Below, piece by piece: positions 1 through 9,860 of a stretch of 64,000 bases of DNA. Source of the stretch: Polaromonas sp. (GTDB lineage Bacteria > Pseudomonadota > Gammaproteobacteria > Burkholderiales > Burkholderiaceae_C); contig JAURWY010000026.1 of assembly GCA_030654695.1 (NCBI GenBank), positions 1 through 64,000 on the forward strand, in the 5' to 3' direction. Below the pieces are notes generated by a model. That model saw only the letters and a program-made list of their open reading frames with translations. It was not told the origin of the DNA and made no database searches. Position 1 is the first letter of the stretch. Every line of letters begins with the position of its first letter. The translations under genes were made by a program, and so were the position numbers.

Positions 1-46
1 TGTTCGCACCAAGAGTGACAAAGCAATCAAGGCGCAGAAGTCGGTG

Positions 47-277
47 ATGGAGTTCCTGCTGATTAATCACCCGCTGGATTGCCCCATTTGTGATCAGGGT
101 GGCGAGTGCCAGTTGCAGGACATCGCGGTTGGCTACGGTGCTTCTTCTTCCCGCTACGAGGAAGAAAAGCGTGTTGTGGCTGTCAAGGATGTGGGTCCTC
201 TGATTTCCATGCAGGAAATGACTCGCTGCATTCACTGCACGCGTTGCGTTCGTTTTGGCCAGGAAGTGGCTGGTGTG
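47..277 (+). repeat. Copy 1 of diverged 231-bp (77-codon) tandem duplication in nuoG
   Basis: This is the first of two adjacent segments that align codon for codon without gaps. By my count the copies differ at 53 of 231 bases and 13 of 77 codons (one being the stop). Copy 1 uses more T-ending codons than the rest of nuoG and keeps all Fe-S cysteines. The same nine bases, gtgatggag, occur at 44-52, 275-283 and 506-514, so the junctions coincide with a natural microhomology. Confidence 0.9.
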
Positions 278-508
278 ATGGAGTTCCTGCTCATCATCCA
301 CCCGCTGGATTGCCCCATTTGTGACCAGGGCGGTGAATGCCAGCTGCAGGATCTGGCCGTGGGCTACGGCGGCGGTGCCTCGCGCTACGAAGAATAGACT
401 CGCGTGGTGTTCCACAAGGACGTGGGGCCGCTCATTTCCATGGAAGAGATGAGCCGCTGCATCCACTGCACCCGTTGCGTGCGCTTTGGTCAGGAAATTG
501 GCGGCGTG
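278..508 (+). repeat. Copy 2 of the nuoG tandem duplication, carrying the in-frame TAG
   Basis: This is the second copy of the 77-codon unit, with C/G-ending codons like the downstream nuo genes. The TAG at 395-397 falls where copy 1 has a Glu codon in the EEEKR stretch. All cluster-binding cysteines are retained in this copy too. Confidence 0.9.
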
Positions 509-2157
509 ATGGAGCTGGGCATGTCGCACCGCGGTGAACATGCCGAGATCGAGACCTTTGTCGGCATGTCGGTGGACTCCGAGCTGTCGGGCAACATGAT
601 CGACATCTGCCCGGTCGGCGCGCTGACCAGCAAGCCTTTCCGCTACAGCGCCCGCACTTGGGAGCTGTCGCGCCGCAAGTCGGTCAGCCCGCACGACTCG
701 ACCGGTGCCAACCTGATTGTCCAGGTCAAGAACAACCGGGTCATGCGCGTTGTGCCGCTTGAAAACGAAGACGTCAACGAATGCTGGATTGCCGACCGCG
801 ACCGTTTCTCGTACGAAGCCCTGAACAGCGACGAGCGCTTGACCACCCCCATGCTCAAGCAGGGCGGGCAGTGGAAGGCCGTGGACTGGCAGACCGCTCT
901 CGAATATGTCGCCAACGGGCTCAAGCAGATCAAGGCCGACCACGGTGCCGACAGCGTGGGCACGCTGGCCAGCCCGCACAGCACGCTCGAAGAGCTGTTC
1001 CTCGCGGCCTCGCTGATGCGAGGCCTGGGCAGCGACAACATCGACTACCGCCTGCGCAATGCTGAATTTTCCCCGTCGCCTTCCGTGCGCTGGCTGGGCA
1101 CCTCGATCGCGTCGTTGTCGAATCTGCAGCGTGTGCTGGTCGTGGGCTCCAACCTGCGCAAGGACCACCCGCTGTTTGCCCAACGAGTTCGGCAGTCTGT
1201 ACGCAAGGGCTGTGCGCTGAGTGCTATCACTTCCGTAGCAGAGCTGGCCTCCGCCGATGCCTGGGCCATGCCGGTGGCCAACGCTGTCCTGGCCGAGTCG
1301 GATGCCTGGGCGCAGGCCCTGGCCGATGTGGCCACAGCGATTGCGGCGGACAAGGGTATTGCGGCGCCAGCCGCCGGCCAGGCCACGGACGCCGCCAAAG
1401 CAGTGGCCAAGTCCCTGCAGGGCGGCGAGCGCAAGGCCATTCTGCTGGGCAATGCCGCCGCCCACCATGCCAACGCCGCCAGCCTCCTGGCCCTGGCCAA
1501 CTGGATTGGCGAGCAGACCGGCGCCAGCGTCGGCTACCTCACGGAAGCGGCCAACACCGTCGGCGCCCAGCTGGCGGGTGCGCTCCCGGCGGGCAGCGGT
1601 CTGGACGCCGGCCAGATGCTCGCTGGCAAGCTCAAGGCCGTCATTCTGCTCAACAACGAGCCCGAGTTCGATTCCGCGGCCGGGGCTTCGGCCAAGGCCG
1701 CACTGAGCAGCGCGCACATGGTGGTGACGCTGAGCCCCTTCAAGGCGAACATGGATTTCAGCGACGTGCTGCTGCCGATTGCGCCGTTCACCGAAACCCC
1801 CGGCACCTTTGTCAACGCCGAAGGCCGCGTGCAGAGTTTTCATGCCGTGGTCAAGCCGTTCGGTGAAACACGCCCCGCCTGGAAGGTGCTGCGCGTGCTG
1901 GCCAACCTGCTCGGCCTGCCGGGCTTTGATTTCGAGTCCGCGCAGGATGTGCTCGGGCAGATTCCCGGTGCCGACGGCCCGATGGTGCCGGCGCAGCGAC
2001 TTGGTAATGCGACACAGGCGGCGGTCAAATTGACGGCGGCCGGCACTGTGCCTGCCGTGGCCAGCATTTACCAGCTCGACAGCCTGGTCCGGCGCGCCAC
2101 CTCGCTGCAACTGACGGCCGATGCGCGGCAGGCCGCGCACGTAGAAGGAGCCACCGC

Positions 2158-3237
2158 ATGATTGACGCGATTTTCGGCTTCGGCCAGGGTTTGATGGGCG
2201 GCATCTGGCCGGGCACGGTCTGGCCGGTGCTCTGGGCTCTGATCAAGATTGTCGTGGTGCTGCTGCCGCTGATGGGCTGTGTGGCCTACCTCACGCTGTG
2301 GGAGCGCAAGGCGATCGGTTTTACCCAGATCCGTCTGGGCCCGAACCGCGTCGGCCCCTTCGGCCTGTTGCAGCCGATTGCCGACGCGCTCAAGCTGCTG
2401 ACCAAGGAAATCATCATTCCGACGGCGGCCAGCAAGGGGCTGTTTGTGCTTGGCCCCATCATGACCATCATGCCGGCGCTGGCGGCCTGGGCGGTTGTGC
2501 CTTTCGGGCCCGATGTGGCCCTGGCCAACATCAACGCCGGTCTGCTGTTCCTGATGGCCATCACCTCGCTCGAGGTGTACGGCGTCATCATTGCCGGCTG
2601 GGCGTCGAATTCCAAATACGCTTTTCTCGGCGCCATGCGGGCGTCAGCGCAGATGGTCAGCTACGAAATCGCCATGGGTTTTTGCCTGGTGGTGGTGCTG
2701 ATGGTGTCGGCCAGCCTGAACATGACCGACATCGTGATGGGCCAGTCCGTCGGCATGGCGGCCAGCAAGGGCCTGAACTTCCTGTCCTGGAACTGGTTGC
2801 CGCTGCTGCCGATTTTTGTGGTGTTTTTCATTGCCGGCCTGGCCGAAACCAACCGTCACCCGTTTGACGTGGTCGAGGGCGAGTCCGAAATCGTGGCAGG
2901 CCACATGGTCGAGTACTCGGGCATGGCCTTCGCCATGTTCTTCCTGGCTGAATACGCCAACATGATCCTGGTGTCCATCCTGACGGTGATCCTGTTCCTC
3001 GGCGGCTGGCTGTCGCCGATCGACAGCGAACTCTTCAACTGGGTGCCGGGCTGGATCTGGCTGGGCCTGAAGACCTTTGTGGTAGTCACCCTGTTCCTGT
3101 GGGTGCGTGCCACCTTCCCGCGCTTCCGTTATGACCAGATCATGCGTCTGGGCTGGAAGATTTTCATTCCTGTCACCCTCGTCTGGCTGGTGGTCATCGG
3201 GGCCTGGATGCAGACCCCGTACAGCCTCTGGAAATGA
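2158..3237 (+). CDS. nuoH: NADH-quinone oxidoreductase subunit H (NuoH)
   Basis: NuoH is the membrane subunit of complex I that joins the peripheral arm to the membrane arm and helps form the quinone chamber. The 359-residue product has the usual length and about eight hydrophobic segments. It contains the family hallmark [16 protein letters not shown] with conserved acidic residues, and the early [20 protein letters not shown] segment. The start overlaps the nuoG stop as ATGA and is preceded by an AAGGAG ribosome site, so translation is probably coupled to nuoG. If nuoG is truly interrupted, this coupling would be expected to suffer. Confidence 0.97.
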   Translation: MIDAIFGFGQGLMGGIWPGTVWPVLWALIKIVVVLLPLMGCVAYLTLWERKAIGFTQIRLGPNRVGPFGLLQPIADALKLLTKEIIIPTAASKGLFVLGPIMTIMPALAAWAVVPFGPDVALANINAGLLFLMAITSLEVYGVIIAGWASNSKYAFLGAMRASAQMVSYEIAMGFCLVVVLMVSASLNMTDIVMGQSVGMAASKGLNFLSWNWLPLLPIFVVFFIAGLAETNRHPFDVVEGESEIVAGHMVEYSGMAFAMFFLAEYANMILVSILTVILFLGGWLSPIDSELFNWVPGWIWLGLKTFVVVTLFLWVRATFPRFRYDQIMRLGWKIFIPVTLVWLVVIGAWMQTPYSLWK

Positions 3238-3286
3238 ACATGCGCCGCCACGTTCGCTCACTTAGCCCAGCTCTCAGGACACCATC

Positions 3287-3784
3287 ATGAGTGCAGTTGC
3301 CTCTGTCAAAGACTTCGTATCCAGCTTCATGCTGACCGAGCTGTTCAAGGGCATGGCCCTGACCGGCAAGTACATGTTCAAGCGCAAGATCACGGTCCAG
3401 TTCCCGGAAGAAAAGACGCCGCTGAGTCCGCGTTTTCGCGGCCTGCATGCACTGCGCCGTTATGAAAACGGCGAAGAGCGCTGCATTGCCTGCAAGCTGT
3501 GCGAAGCCGTCTGCCCGGCGATGGCCATCACGATCGAATCGGACGTGCGCGAAGACGGCAGCCGCCGCACCTCGCGTTACGACATCGACCTGACCAAGTG
3601 CATCTTCTGCGGCTTCTGCGAGGAAAGCTGCCCGGTGGACTCCATCGTCGAGACCCATATCTTCGAATACCACGGCGAAAAACGCGGTGACCTCTATTTC
3701 ACCAAGGACATGCTGCTGGCTGTTGGTGACCGTTACGAAAAAGAAATCGCTGCCAACCGCGCCGCGGATGCCAAGTACCGCTGA
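3287..3784 (+). CDS. nuoI: NADH-quinone oxidoreductase subunit I (NuoI), 2x[4Fe-4S]
   Basis: NuoI is the ferredoxin-like complex I subunit that carries clusters N6a and N6b and relays electrons toward NuoB. Two CxxCxxCxxxC motifs are visible, at Cys66/69/72/76 and Cys105/108/111/115, each followed by Pro as in 8-Fe ferredoxins. The length of 165 residues matches betaproteobacterial orthologues. It follows nuoH after 49 bases, with a weak aggac ribosome site, and is co-oriented with the whole nuo series. Confidence 0.98.
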   Translation: MSAVASVKDFVSSFMLTELFKGMALTGKYMFKRKITVQFPEEKTPLSPRFRGLHALRRYENGEERCIACKLCEAVCPAMAITIESDVREDGSRRTSRYDIDLTKCIFCGFCEESCPVDSIVETHIFEYHGEKRGDLYFTKDMLLAVGDRYEKEIAANRAADAKYR

Positions 3785-3825
3785 CACCGCCTCCAGGTCG
3801 TTGGCTCAAGAAAGATTCGCAGAAC

Positions 3826-4470
3826 ATGGACGCTAAAACAGGTCTCTTTTATCTCTTCGCGCTGGTGCTGCTGTTTGCCGCATTCCGGGTGATCACGGCG
3901 CGCAATCCCGTGCATGCCGCCCTGTACCTGGTGCTGGCCTTCTTTCAGGCATCGGCCCTTTGGATTTTGCTCAAGGCCGAATTCCTGGCCATCACGCTGG
4001 TGCTGGTGTATGTCGGCGCCGTGATGGTGCTTTTCCTCTTTGTCGTGATGATGCTGGACATCAACATGGAAGGGATGCGCAAGGGTTTCTGGAAACACTT
4101 CCCGCTGGCGGCCAGCGTGGGCGCGCTGATTGCCCTGGAAATGTCTGCCGTGCTGATGGGCGGTTTCCGCCTGAGCGAGGCGCCCAAGTCGGCCGTGGTG
4201 GCAGGGCAGTCCGCCGCGCAATATTCGAACACCAAGGAAATCGGCAAGGTGCTGTATTCCGAGTACCTGTATCCGCTTGAAATCGCGGCGGTGATTCTGC
4301 TGGTGGCCATCATTGCCGCCATTGCGCTGACCCTGCGCGCGCGCAAGGATTCCAAAAACACCAACCCAGCCGACCAGATCCGCGTCAAGCGCGGCGACCG
4401 TGTCAGCCTGGTCAAGATCAAAGCCACGCAGGCGGCCCCTGTGGTTGCCGCACCGGAGGAAAAGGCATGA
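3826..4470 (+). CDS. nuoJ: NADH-quinone oxidoreductase subunit J (NuoJ)
   Basis: NuoJ is a hydrophobic complex I subunit of the membrane arm with five predicted transmembrane segments. The 214-residue product has the characteristic early block around [16 protein letters not shown] and the [16 protein letters not shown] segment, which contains the pi-bulge helix region. The C-terminal 60 or so residues are charged and variable, ending in an Ala-rich tail, which is common in Burkholderiales. The stop overlaps the nuoK start by four bases (ATGA). Confidence 0.96.
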   Translation: MDAKTGLFYLFALVLLFAAFRVITARNPVHAALYLVLAFFQASALWILLKAEFLAITLVLVYVGAVMVLFLFVVMMLDINMEGMRKGFWKHFPLAASVGALIALEMSAVLMGGFRLSEAPKSAVVAGQSAAQYSNTKEIGKVLYSEYLYPLEIAAVILLVAIIAAIALTLRARKDSKNTNPADQIRVKRGDRVSLVKIKATQAAPVVAAPEEKA

Positions 4471-4775
4471 TGCTCACGCTGGGACACTTCCTGACACTGG
4501 GCGCGATGCTGTTCGCGCTGTCGGTCATCGGCATTTTCCTGAACCGGAAAAACCTGATCATCATCCTGATGGCGATCGAGCTCATGCTGCTGGCCGTCAA
4601 CATGAACTTCGTGGCTTTCTCGTACTACCTCAATGACCTGGCCGGCCAGGTGTTCGTGTTTTTCATCCTGACCGTCGCGGCCGCCGAATCGGCCATCGGC
4701 CTGGCCATTCTCGTTCTGCTGTTCCGCAACAAGGCCAGCATCAACGTGGACGAACTCAACACGCTCAAGGGATAA
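4467..4775 (+). CDS. nuoK: NADH-quinone oxidoreductase subunit K (NuoK)
   Basis: NuoK is a small three-helix membrane subunit related to MrpC that takes part in proton translocation. The product is 102 residues with the two functionally important membrane glutamates in the contexts [10 protein letters not shown] and [10 protein letters not shown]. It starts with two adjacent ATG codons (4467 and 4470). I take the first, which overlaps nuoJ; the second would shorten the protein by one residue. It is followed by nuoL after only seven bases. Confidence 0.97.
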   Translation: MMLTLGHFLTLGAMLFALSVIGIFLNRKNLIIILMAIELMLLAVNMNFVAFSYYLNDLAGQVFVFFILTVAAAESAIGLAILVLLFRNKASINVDELNTLKG

Positions 4776-4782
4776 GAAGAAC

Positions 4783-6813
4783 ATGAGCCAGACCCTTTCC
4801 GCCGCCACCCTGTTGGCTGTCCCGCTGGCACCCCTGGCAGGCTCGCTGCTGGCCGGCATTTTCGGCACCACGTTCGGTGGCAACTGGATAGGCCGCCGCC
4901 TGTCGCACACGCTGACCATCGTCGGTGTGCTGGTGGCCTTCATCATCTCGGCCATGACACTCAAGAGCGTGGCGATCGACGGTGCGCGTTTCAATGAAAC
5001 GCTTTACACCTGGATGGTCGTTGGCGGCCTGAAGATGGAAATCGGTTTCCTCGTGGACGGCCTGACCGCCATGATGATGTGTGTCGTGACCTTTGTCTCG
5101 CTGATGGTGCACATCTACACCATCGGCTACATGGAAGAAGACGAAGGTTACAACCGCTTTTTCGCCTATATCTCGCTGTTCACCTTCTCCATGCTGATGC
5201 TGGTGATGAGCAACAACATGCTGCAGCTGTTCTTCGGCTGGGAGGCCGTGGGCCTGGTGTCCTACCTCCTGATCGGTTTCTGGTTCAACAAGCCGACCGC
5301 CATCTTCGCCAACATGAAGGCTTTCCTGGTCAACCGGGTCGGCGATTTCGGTTTCATCCTCGGCATCGGCCTGCTGGCGGCCTATGCCGGCACGCTCAAC
5401 TACACCGAGGTATTTGCCAAGTCGGGCGACATCGCCAAGCTCGGCTTCCCCGGCACCGACTGGATGCTGATCACCGTGATCTGCATCTGCCTGTTCATCG
5501 GCGCCATGGGCAAGTCGGCCCAGTTCCCGCTGCATGTCTGGCTGCCGGACTCCATGGAAGGCCCGACGCCCATTTCCGCGCTCATCCACGCCGCCACCAT
5601 GGTCACGGCCGGCATCTTCATGGTGGCCCGCATGTCGCCGCTGTTCGAATTGAGCGATACGGCGCTGAGCTTCATCATGGTGATTGGCGCCATCACGGCC
5701 CTGTTCATGGGTTTTCTGGGCATCATCCAAAACGACATCAAACGTGTGGTGGCTTACTCGACGCTCTCGCAGTTGGGTTACATGACCGTCGCGCTGGGCG
5801 CTTCGGCTTATTCGGTGGCGGTGTTCCACCTCATGACGCACGCTTTCTTCAAGGCGCTGCTGTTCTTAGCGGCTGGCTCGGTCATCATGGGTGTGCATCA
5901 CAACCAAGACATTCGCTGGATGGGCGGTCTGCGCAAGTACATGCCAATCACTTGGATCACTTCTTTGGTGGGTTCACTGGCGTTGATTGGCACGCCGCTG
6001 TTCGCTGGTTTTTATTCCAAAGACAGCATCATTGAAGTGGTGAACGAAAGCCATCTGGCAGGCGCTACCTTTGCGTATTACGCGGTGTTGGCAGGCGTGT
6101 TTGTCACCGCCTTTTATTCTTTCCGCTTGTACTTCTTGGTCTTTCACGGCAAAGAGCGCTACGACCAGAATCCAGATGCCCACCATGATGCACATCATGA
6201 CGACGGCCACCATGGCGCACACGCGGCTGAGAAACCGCACGAATCGCCTTGGGTGGTGACGCTGCCACTGGTGTTGCTGGCGATTCCGTCGGCGCTGATC
6301 GGCTACTTCGCGATTGAGCCGATGTTGTTTGGAGACTTCTTCAAAGACGCTATTCACGTCAACCTCGAGAAGCACCCGGGGATGGAAGAGCTCGCCCAGC
6401 TGTTCCACGGGCCGATGCAAATGGCTGTGCACGGTCTGTCGACGGCACCCTTCTGGCTAGCGCTGTCAGGCGTGGTCTTGGCGTATTACATGTACATGGT
6501 CAACCCGGCTTTGCCTGCCAGCATCAAACGTGTTGCCCAGCCGATCTACACCTTGTTGGAAAATAAGTATTACCTCGACTGGTTCAATGAAAACGTGCTG
6601 GCCCGCGGCGCACGCGGTCTGGGCATGGGCTTGTGGAAGGGTGGCGATCAAGCCATCATCGACGGCGCCTTGGTCAACGGTTCGTGGAAGTTGATGGCCT
6701 GGATTTCGGGTCTCGTGCGGCGCTTGCAGTCCGGCTTCATTTACCACTATGCGTTCGGAATGATCATCGGTATTTTTGTGCTGATGACGTATTTCGTCTG
6801 GCTGAACAAATAA
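4783..6813 (+). CDS. nuoL: NADH-quinone oxidoreductase subunit L (NuoL)
   Basis: NuoL is the distal antiporter-like subunit of complex I and carries the long lateral helix. The product has 676 residues with many hydrophobic helices. It contains the conserved LFFGWEAVGLVSYLLIGFW segment with the key Glu, and the SAQFPLHVWLPDSMEGPTP block. Around residues 460-485 there is a His-rich loop (AHHDAHHDDGHHGAHAAEK) between transmembrane helices. Synonymous codon use changes within the gene: up to roughly base 5750 Leu is almost always ctg/ctc, whereas after about 5870 ttg and other T-rich codons become frequent, as in the genes that follow. See findings. Confidence 0.97.
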   Translation: MSQTLSAATLLAVPLAPLAGSLLAGIFGTTFGGNWIGRRLSHTLTIVGVLVAFIISAMTLKSVAIDGARFNETLYTWMVVGGLKMEIGFLVDGLTAMMMCVVTFVSLMVHIYTIGYMEEDEGYNRFFAYISLFTFSMLMLVMSNNMLQLFFGWEAVGLVSYLLIGFWFNKPTAIFANMKAFLVNRVGDFGFILGIGLLAAYAGTLNYTEVFAKSGDIAKLGFPGTDWMLITVICICLFIGAMGKSAQFPLHVWLPDSMEGPTPISALIHAATMVTAGIFMVARMSPLFELSDTALSFIMVIGAITALFMGFLGIIQNDIKRVVAYSTLSQLGYMTVALGASAYSVAVFHLMTHAFFKALLFLAAGSVIMGVHHNQDIRWMGGLRKYMPITWITSLVGSLALIGTPLFAGFYSKDSIIEVVNESHLAGATFAYYAVLAGVFVTAFYSFRLYFLVFHGKERYDQNPDAHHDAHHDDGHHGAHAAEKPHESPWVVTLPLVLLAIPSALIGYFAIEPMLFGDFFKDAIHVNLEKHPGMEELAQLFHGPMQMAVHGLSTAPFWLALSGVVLAYYMYMVNPALPASIKRVAQPIYTLLENKYYLDWFNENVLARGARGLGMGLWKGGDQAIIDGALVNGSWKLMAWISGLVRRLQSGFIYHYAFGMIIGIFVLMTYFVWLNK

Positions 6814-6836
6814 CAGACAAGAAAGAAGAACAAGAC

Positions 6837-8312
6837 ATGGGTTTGTTAAGCCTGGCGATTTGGACGCCTATCTTTTTCGGGATTGTGCTGTTGGCTCTCG
6901 GCCGTGACGAGCAGGCGCGCGCAGTGCGCTGGCTGGCGTTGATCGGTTCGGTCATCAGCTTTCTCATCACCTTGCCGCTGTACTCGCGCTTTCAGCTCGG
7001 CACGGCGGAGATGCAGTTTGTTGAAAACCAGTCCTGGATTGACCGTTTCAATGTCAACTACCACCTCGGTGTGGACGGCATTTCGCTGTGGTTTGTGCTG
7101 CTCACCGCCTTCATCAACGTGGTGGTGATTCTCGCCAGCTGGGAATCCATCACCAAGCGCGTGAACCAGTACATGGGCGCGTTCATGATTCTGAGCGGCC
7201 TCATGATTGGCGTCTTCGCCGCGCTCGATGGCTTGCTGTTTTTCGTGTTTTTTGAAGCCACGCTGATCCCGATGTACCTGATCATCGGTATCTGGGGTGG
7301 TCCGAACAGAATCTACGCGGCCTTCAAGTTCTTTTTGTACACCTTGCTAGGCTCCATGCTGATGCTGGTGGCGCTGGTGTATTTGTACGTCCAGTCGGGC
7401 GGTAGTTTTGACTTGGCCACTTGGCACCAGTTGCCACTGTCGGGCACGGTTCAGACTTGGCTGTTCTTTGCCTTCTTGGCGGCCTTTGCGGTGAAGGTGC
7501 CGATGTGGCCGGTGCACACGTGGTTGCCAGACGTTCACGTTGAAGCACCCACCGGCGGCTCGGCCGTGCTGGCCGCCATCATGCTCAAACTGGGCGCCTA
7601 TGGCTTTCTGCGCTTTTCCTTGCCGATTGCGCCAGACGCTGCGCGCGAGTGGGCTTGGCTGATGGTCACGCTGTCACTGATCGCCGTGATTTACGTCGGT
7701 CTGGTGGCCATGGTCCAGAAGGACATGAAAAAGCTGGTGGCGTATTCATCGATCGCGCACATGGGGTTTGTGACGCTTGGCTTCTTCATCTTTAATCCGC
7801 TGGGTCTGTCGGGTGGCATTGTGCAGATGGTCGCCCACGGTTTTGTGTCTGCCGCGATGTTCCTGGGCATTGGTGTTTTGTATGACCGTGTCCATTCGCG
7901 TGAAATTTCGAGCTATGGCGGTGTCATCAACACGATGCCTAAGTTCGCGGCCTTTGCGTTGCTGTTTGCCATGGCCAACTGCGGTTTGCCAGGCACAGCA
8001 GGTTTTGTCGGTGAGTGGATGGTGATCATTGGTGCCATTCAGTACAACTTCTGGGTCGGCGTAGGCGCAGCCTCAGCGTTGATTTTTGGCGCGGCTTACA
8101 CGCTCTGGATGTTCAAGCGCGTCTACCTTGGCCCTGTGACCAATGACGACGTGAAGAACCTCAAAGACATCAACGGGCGCGACATTCTGATGCTCTCGCT
8201 GCTGGCGATTGCCGTGCTGTACATGGGCATTTATCCGAAACCGTTTACCGATGTGATGGATGCGTCAGTGCTTGACCTGCTCAAGCATGTCGCCACCACC
8301 AAGCTGAACTAA
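6837..8312 (+). CDS. nuoM: NADH-quinone oxidoreductase subunit M (NuoM)
   Basis: NuoM is the second antiporter-like subunit of the complex I membrane arm. The start at 6837 gives 491 residues beginning MGLLSLAIW, the expected N-terminus, and has an AAGAAGAA purine-rich site upstream. A longer in-frame extension back into nuoL is not credible. The family signatures are FFEATLIPMYLIIGIWGG with the conserved Glu, and AVKVPMWPVHTWLPDVHVEA with the conserved Lys. It follows nuoL after 23 bases. Confidence 0.97.
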   Translation: MGLLSLAIWTPIFFGIVLLALGRDEQARAVRWLALIGSVISFLITLPLYSRFQLGTAEMQFVENQSWIDRFNVNYHLGVDGISLWFVLLTAFINVVVILASWESITKRVNQYMGAFMILSGLMIGVFAALDGLLFFVFFEATLIPMYLIIGIWGGPNRIYAAFKFFLYTLLGSMLMLVALVYLYVQSGGSFDLATWHQLPLSGTVQTWLFFAFLAAFAVKVPMWPVHTWLPDVHVEAPTGGSAVLAAIMLKLGAYGFLRFSLPIAPDAAREWAWLMVTLSLIAVIYVGLVAMVQKDMKKLVAYSSIAHMGFVTLGFFIFNPLGLSGGIVQMVAHGFVSAAMFLGIGVLYDRVHSREISSYGGVINTMPKFAAFALLFAMANCGLPGTAGFVGEWMVIIGAIQYNFWVGVGAASALIFGAAYTLWMFKRVYLGPVTNDDVKNLKDINGRDILMLSLLAIAVLYMGIYPKPFTDVMDASVLDLLKHVATTKLN

Positions 8313-8349
8313 GCGCCGGTCCCGAGAACAACATTTCAAAAGAATTCAG

Positions 8350-9855
8350 ATGATTGACACCTTTAGCTGGATCACCGTTTACCCCGAAATCATCTTGCTG
8401 GTCATGGCTTGCGTGATTGCGCTGGTCGACCTCGGCGTGAAGACACCACTGCGCGGGACAACCTATATTTTGACGCTGCTGACCTTGGCTGGCGTGGCTG
8501 CTTTGCAGGCGTTTTATGCCATGCAAGGTGAGACGGTCTACGGTTTCGGCAAGATGGTCGTGAGCGACCCGATGGGCAACTGGCTGAAGTGCTTTGCCGC
8601 TGTGGCGCTGATGGTCTCGCTGGTCTATGGTCGGCCTTACGCCGCTGACCGCGACATGATGTCGCGCGGTGGCGAATACTTCACGCTGAGCCTTTTTTCA
8701 TTGCTTGGCATCTTCGTGATGATCTCGGGCCACAACTTCTTGGTCATCTACATGGGCCTTGAGCTCATGACGCTGTCCAGTTACGCGCTGGTGGCTCTGC
8801 GCCGTGACGACGCCACGTCTACCGAAGCCGCCATGAAGTATTTTGTGCTGGGCGCGTTGGCATCGGGCTTCTTGCTCTACGGTCTGTCGATGATCTACGG
8901 TGCGACCGGCTCGCTGACTTTGAATGAGGTGTTTCAGGCGATTGCCAGTCGTCAGGTCAAGCACCAGGTTCTGGTGTTTGGACTTGTCTTCATCGTTGCC
9001 GGCTTGGCGTTCAAACTCGGCGCTGTGCCATTTCACATGTGGCTGCCTGACGTTTACCAAGGCGCACCCACCGCTGTGACGCTGCTGATTGGTGCCGCGC
9101 CACAGTTGGCCGCTTTCGCTATTTGCATGCGGTTATTGGTGCAGGGCATGTTGCCGCTGGCCATTGACTGGCAGCAAATGCTGGTCGTGCTGGCCGTGGG
9201 CTCTCTGCTGGTTGGTAACTTTGCAGCCATCGCACAAACCAACCTCAAGCGCATGCTGGCTTTTTCGACGATCGCCCAAATGGGTTTTGTCTTGCTGGCC
9301 ATGCTGGCAGGTGTCGTCAATGGGCATCAGTTCAATGCCGAGTCAGCCTACGGTGCGGCGATGTTTTATGTCATCACCTATGTCCTGACCACGCTGGCGG
9401 CTTTCGGCATCATTTTGCTGTTGGCTCGACAAGGCCATGAAGCCGAGGAGATTTCAGACCTCGCTGGTCTGAACCAGCGCAGCCCACTGTATGCCGGCGT
9501 CATGGCGCTAGCGATGTTTTCGCTGGCCGGCATACCGCCGCTGGTTGGTTTCTACGCCAAGCTGGCCGTGCTGCAGTCGCTGATGGCAGCGCAGCAAACC
9601 AGTTACCTCGTGCTGACGGTGTTTGCCGTGTTGGCTTCTTTGCTCGCGGCTTTCTACTACCTGCGCGTGGTGAAGGTCATGTACTTTGATGCGCCGAACG
9701 TGGGCATGCCAACCGCCATCGTCGCGGGCACCGATGCGCGGATCGTGCTGACCCTCAATGGCGGCCTGTTGCTTGTGTTGGGCCTGGCACCCGGTGGCTT
9801 GATGACCTTGTGTGGTGATGCCATTGCTTCGCTGGTCAAGACGCTGGTAAGCTGA
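8350..9855 (+). CDS. nuoN: NADH-quinone oxidoreductase subunit N (NuoN)
   Basis: NuoN is the third antiporter-like subunit, next to NuoK in the membrane arm, and completes the nuo set here. The 501-residue protein contains MGLELMTLSSYALVALRR with the conserved Glu, and KLGAVPFHMWLPDVYQGAPT. It is the last canonical complex I gene. A DUF2818 gene follows after five bases, which suggests that the operon continues. Confidence 0.97.
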   Translation: MIDTFSWITVYPEIILLVMACVIALVDLGVKTPLRGTTYILTLLTLAGVAALQAFYAMQGETVYGFGKMVVSDPMGNWLKCFAAVALMVSLVYGRPYAADRDMMSRGGEYFTLSLFSLLGIFVMISGHNFLVIYMGLELMTLSSYALVALRRDDATSTEAAMKYFVLGALASGFLLYGLSMIYGATGSLTLNEVFQAIASRQVKHQVLVFGLVFIVAGLAFKLGAVPFHMWLPDVYQGAPTAVTLLIGAAPQLAAFAICMRLLVQGMLPLAIDWQQMLVVLAVGSLLVGNFAAIAQTNLKRMLAFSTIAQMGFVLLAMLAGVVNGHQFNAESAYGAAMFYVITYVLTTLAAFGIILLLARQGHEAEEISDLAGLNQRSPLYAGVMALAMFSLAGIPPLVGFYAKLAVLQSLMAAQQTSYLVLTVFAVLASLLAAFYYLRVVKVMYFDAPNVGMPTAIVAGTDARIVLTLNGGLLLVLGLAPGGLMTLCGDAIASLVKTLVS

Positions 9856-9860
9856 CACGC

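Larger units (their letters stand above)
1..2161 (+). pseudogene. nuoG: NADH-quinone oxidoreductase subunit G (NuoG), 5'-truncated by window, with internal duplication and stop
   Basis: NuoG is the peripheral-arm subunit of complex I that carries several Fe-S clusters and passes electrons from NADH toward quinone. The reading frame is open from base 2, so the N-terminal ferredoxin domain lies outside the window. Cluster motifs [14 protein letters not shown] and [13 protein letters not shown] are present, followed by the molybdopterin-oxidoreductase-like domain, and the frame ends in an ATGA overlap with nuoH. Two things are wrong. A 77-codon segment holding both Cys motifs occurs twice in tandem (47-277 and 278-508), and the second copy has an in-frame TAG at 395-397. 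Only the downstream part, from a GTG at 404, is an uninterrupted frame of 585 codons, and no convincing Shine-Dalgarno precedes it. All other nuo genes here look intact, so either this locus is a real lesion with a functional copy elsewhere, or the first 500 bases are an assembly or sequence artefact. Confidence 0.9.

Noticed and set aside
3945..5841. Long antisense open frames (349 and 358 codons) opposite nuoJ-nuoL
   Set aside because: They lie in the shadow of conserved membrane-protein genes. Their His/Gln/Arg-rich composition is what reverse-complemented high-GC membrane genes give, and no motif or ribosome site supports them.
6633..6836. 68-codon extension of nuoM into nuoL
   Set aside because: It overlaps the conserved end of nuoL and is not part of the NuoM family. 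The ATG at 6837 gives the canonical N-terminus.
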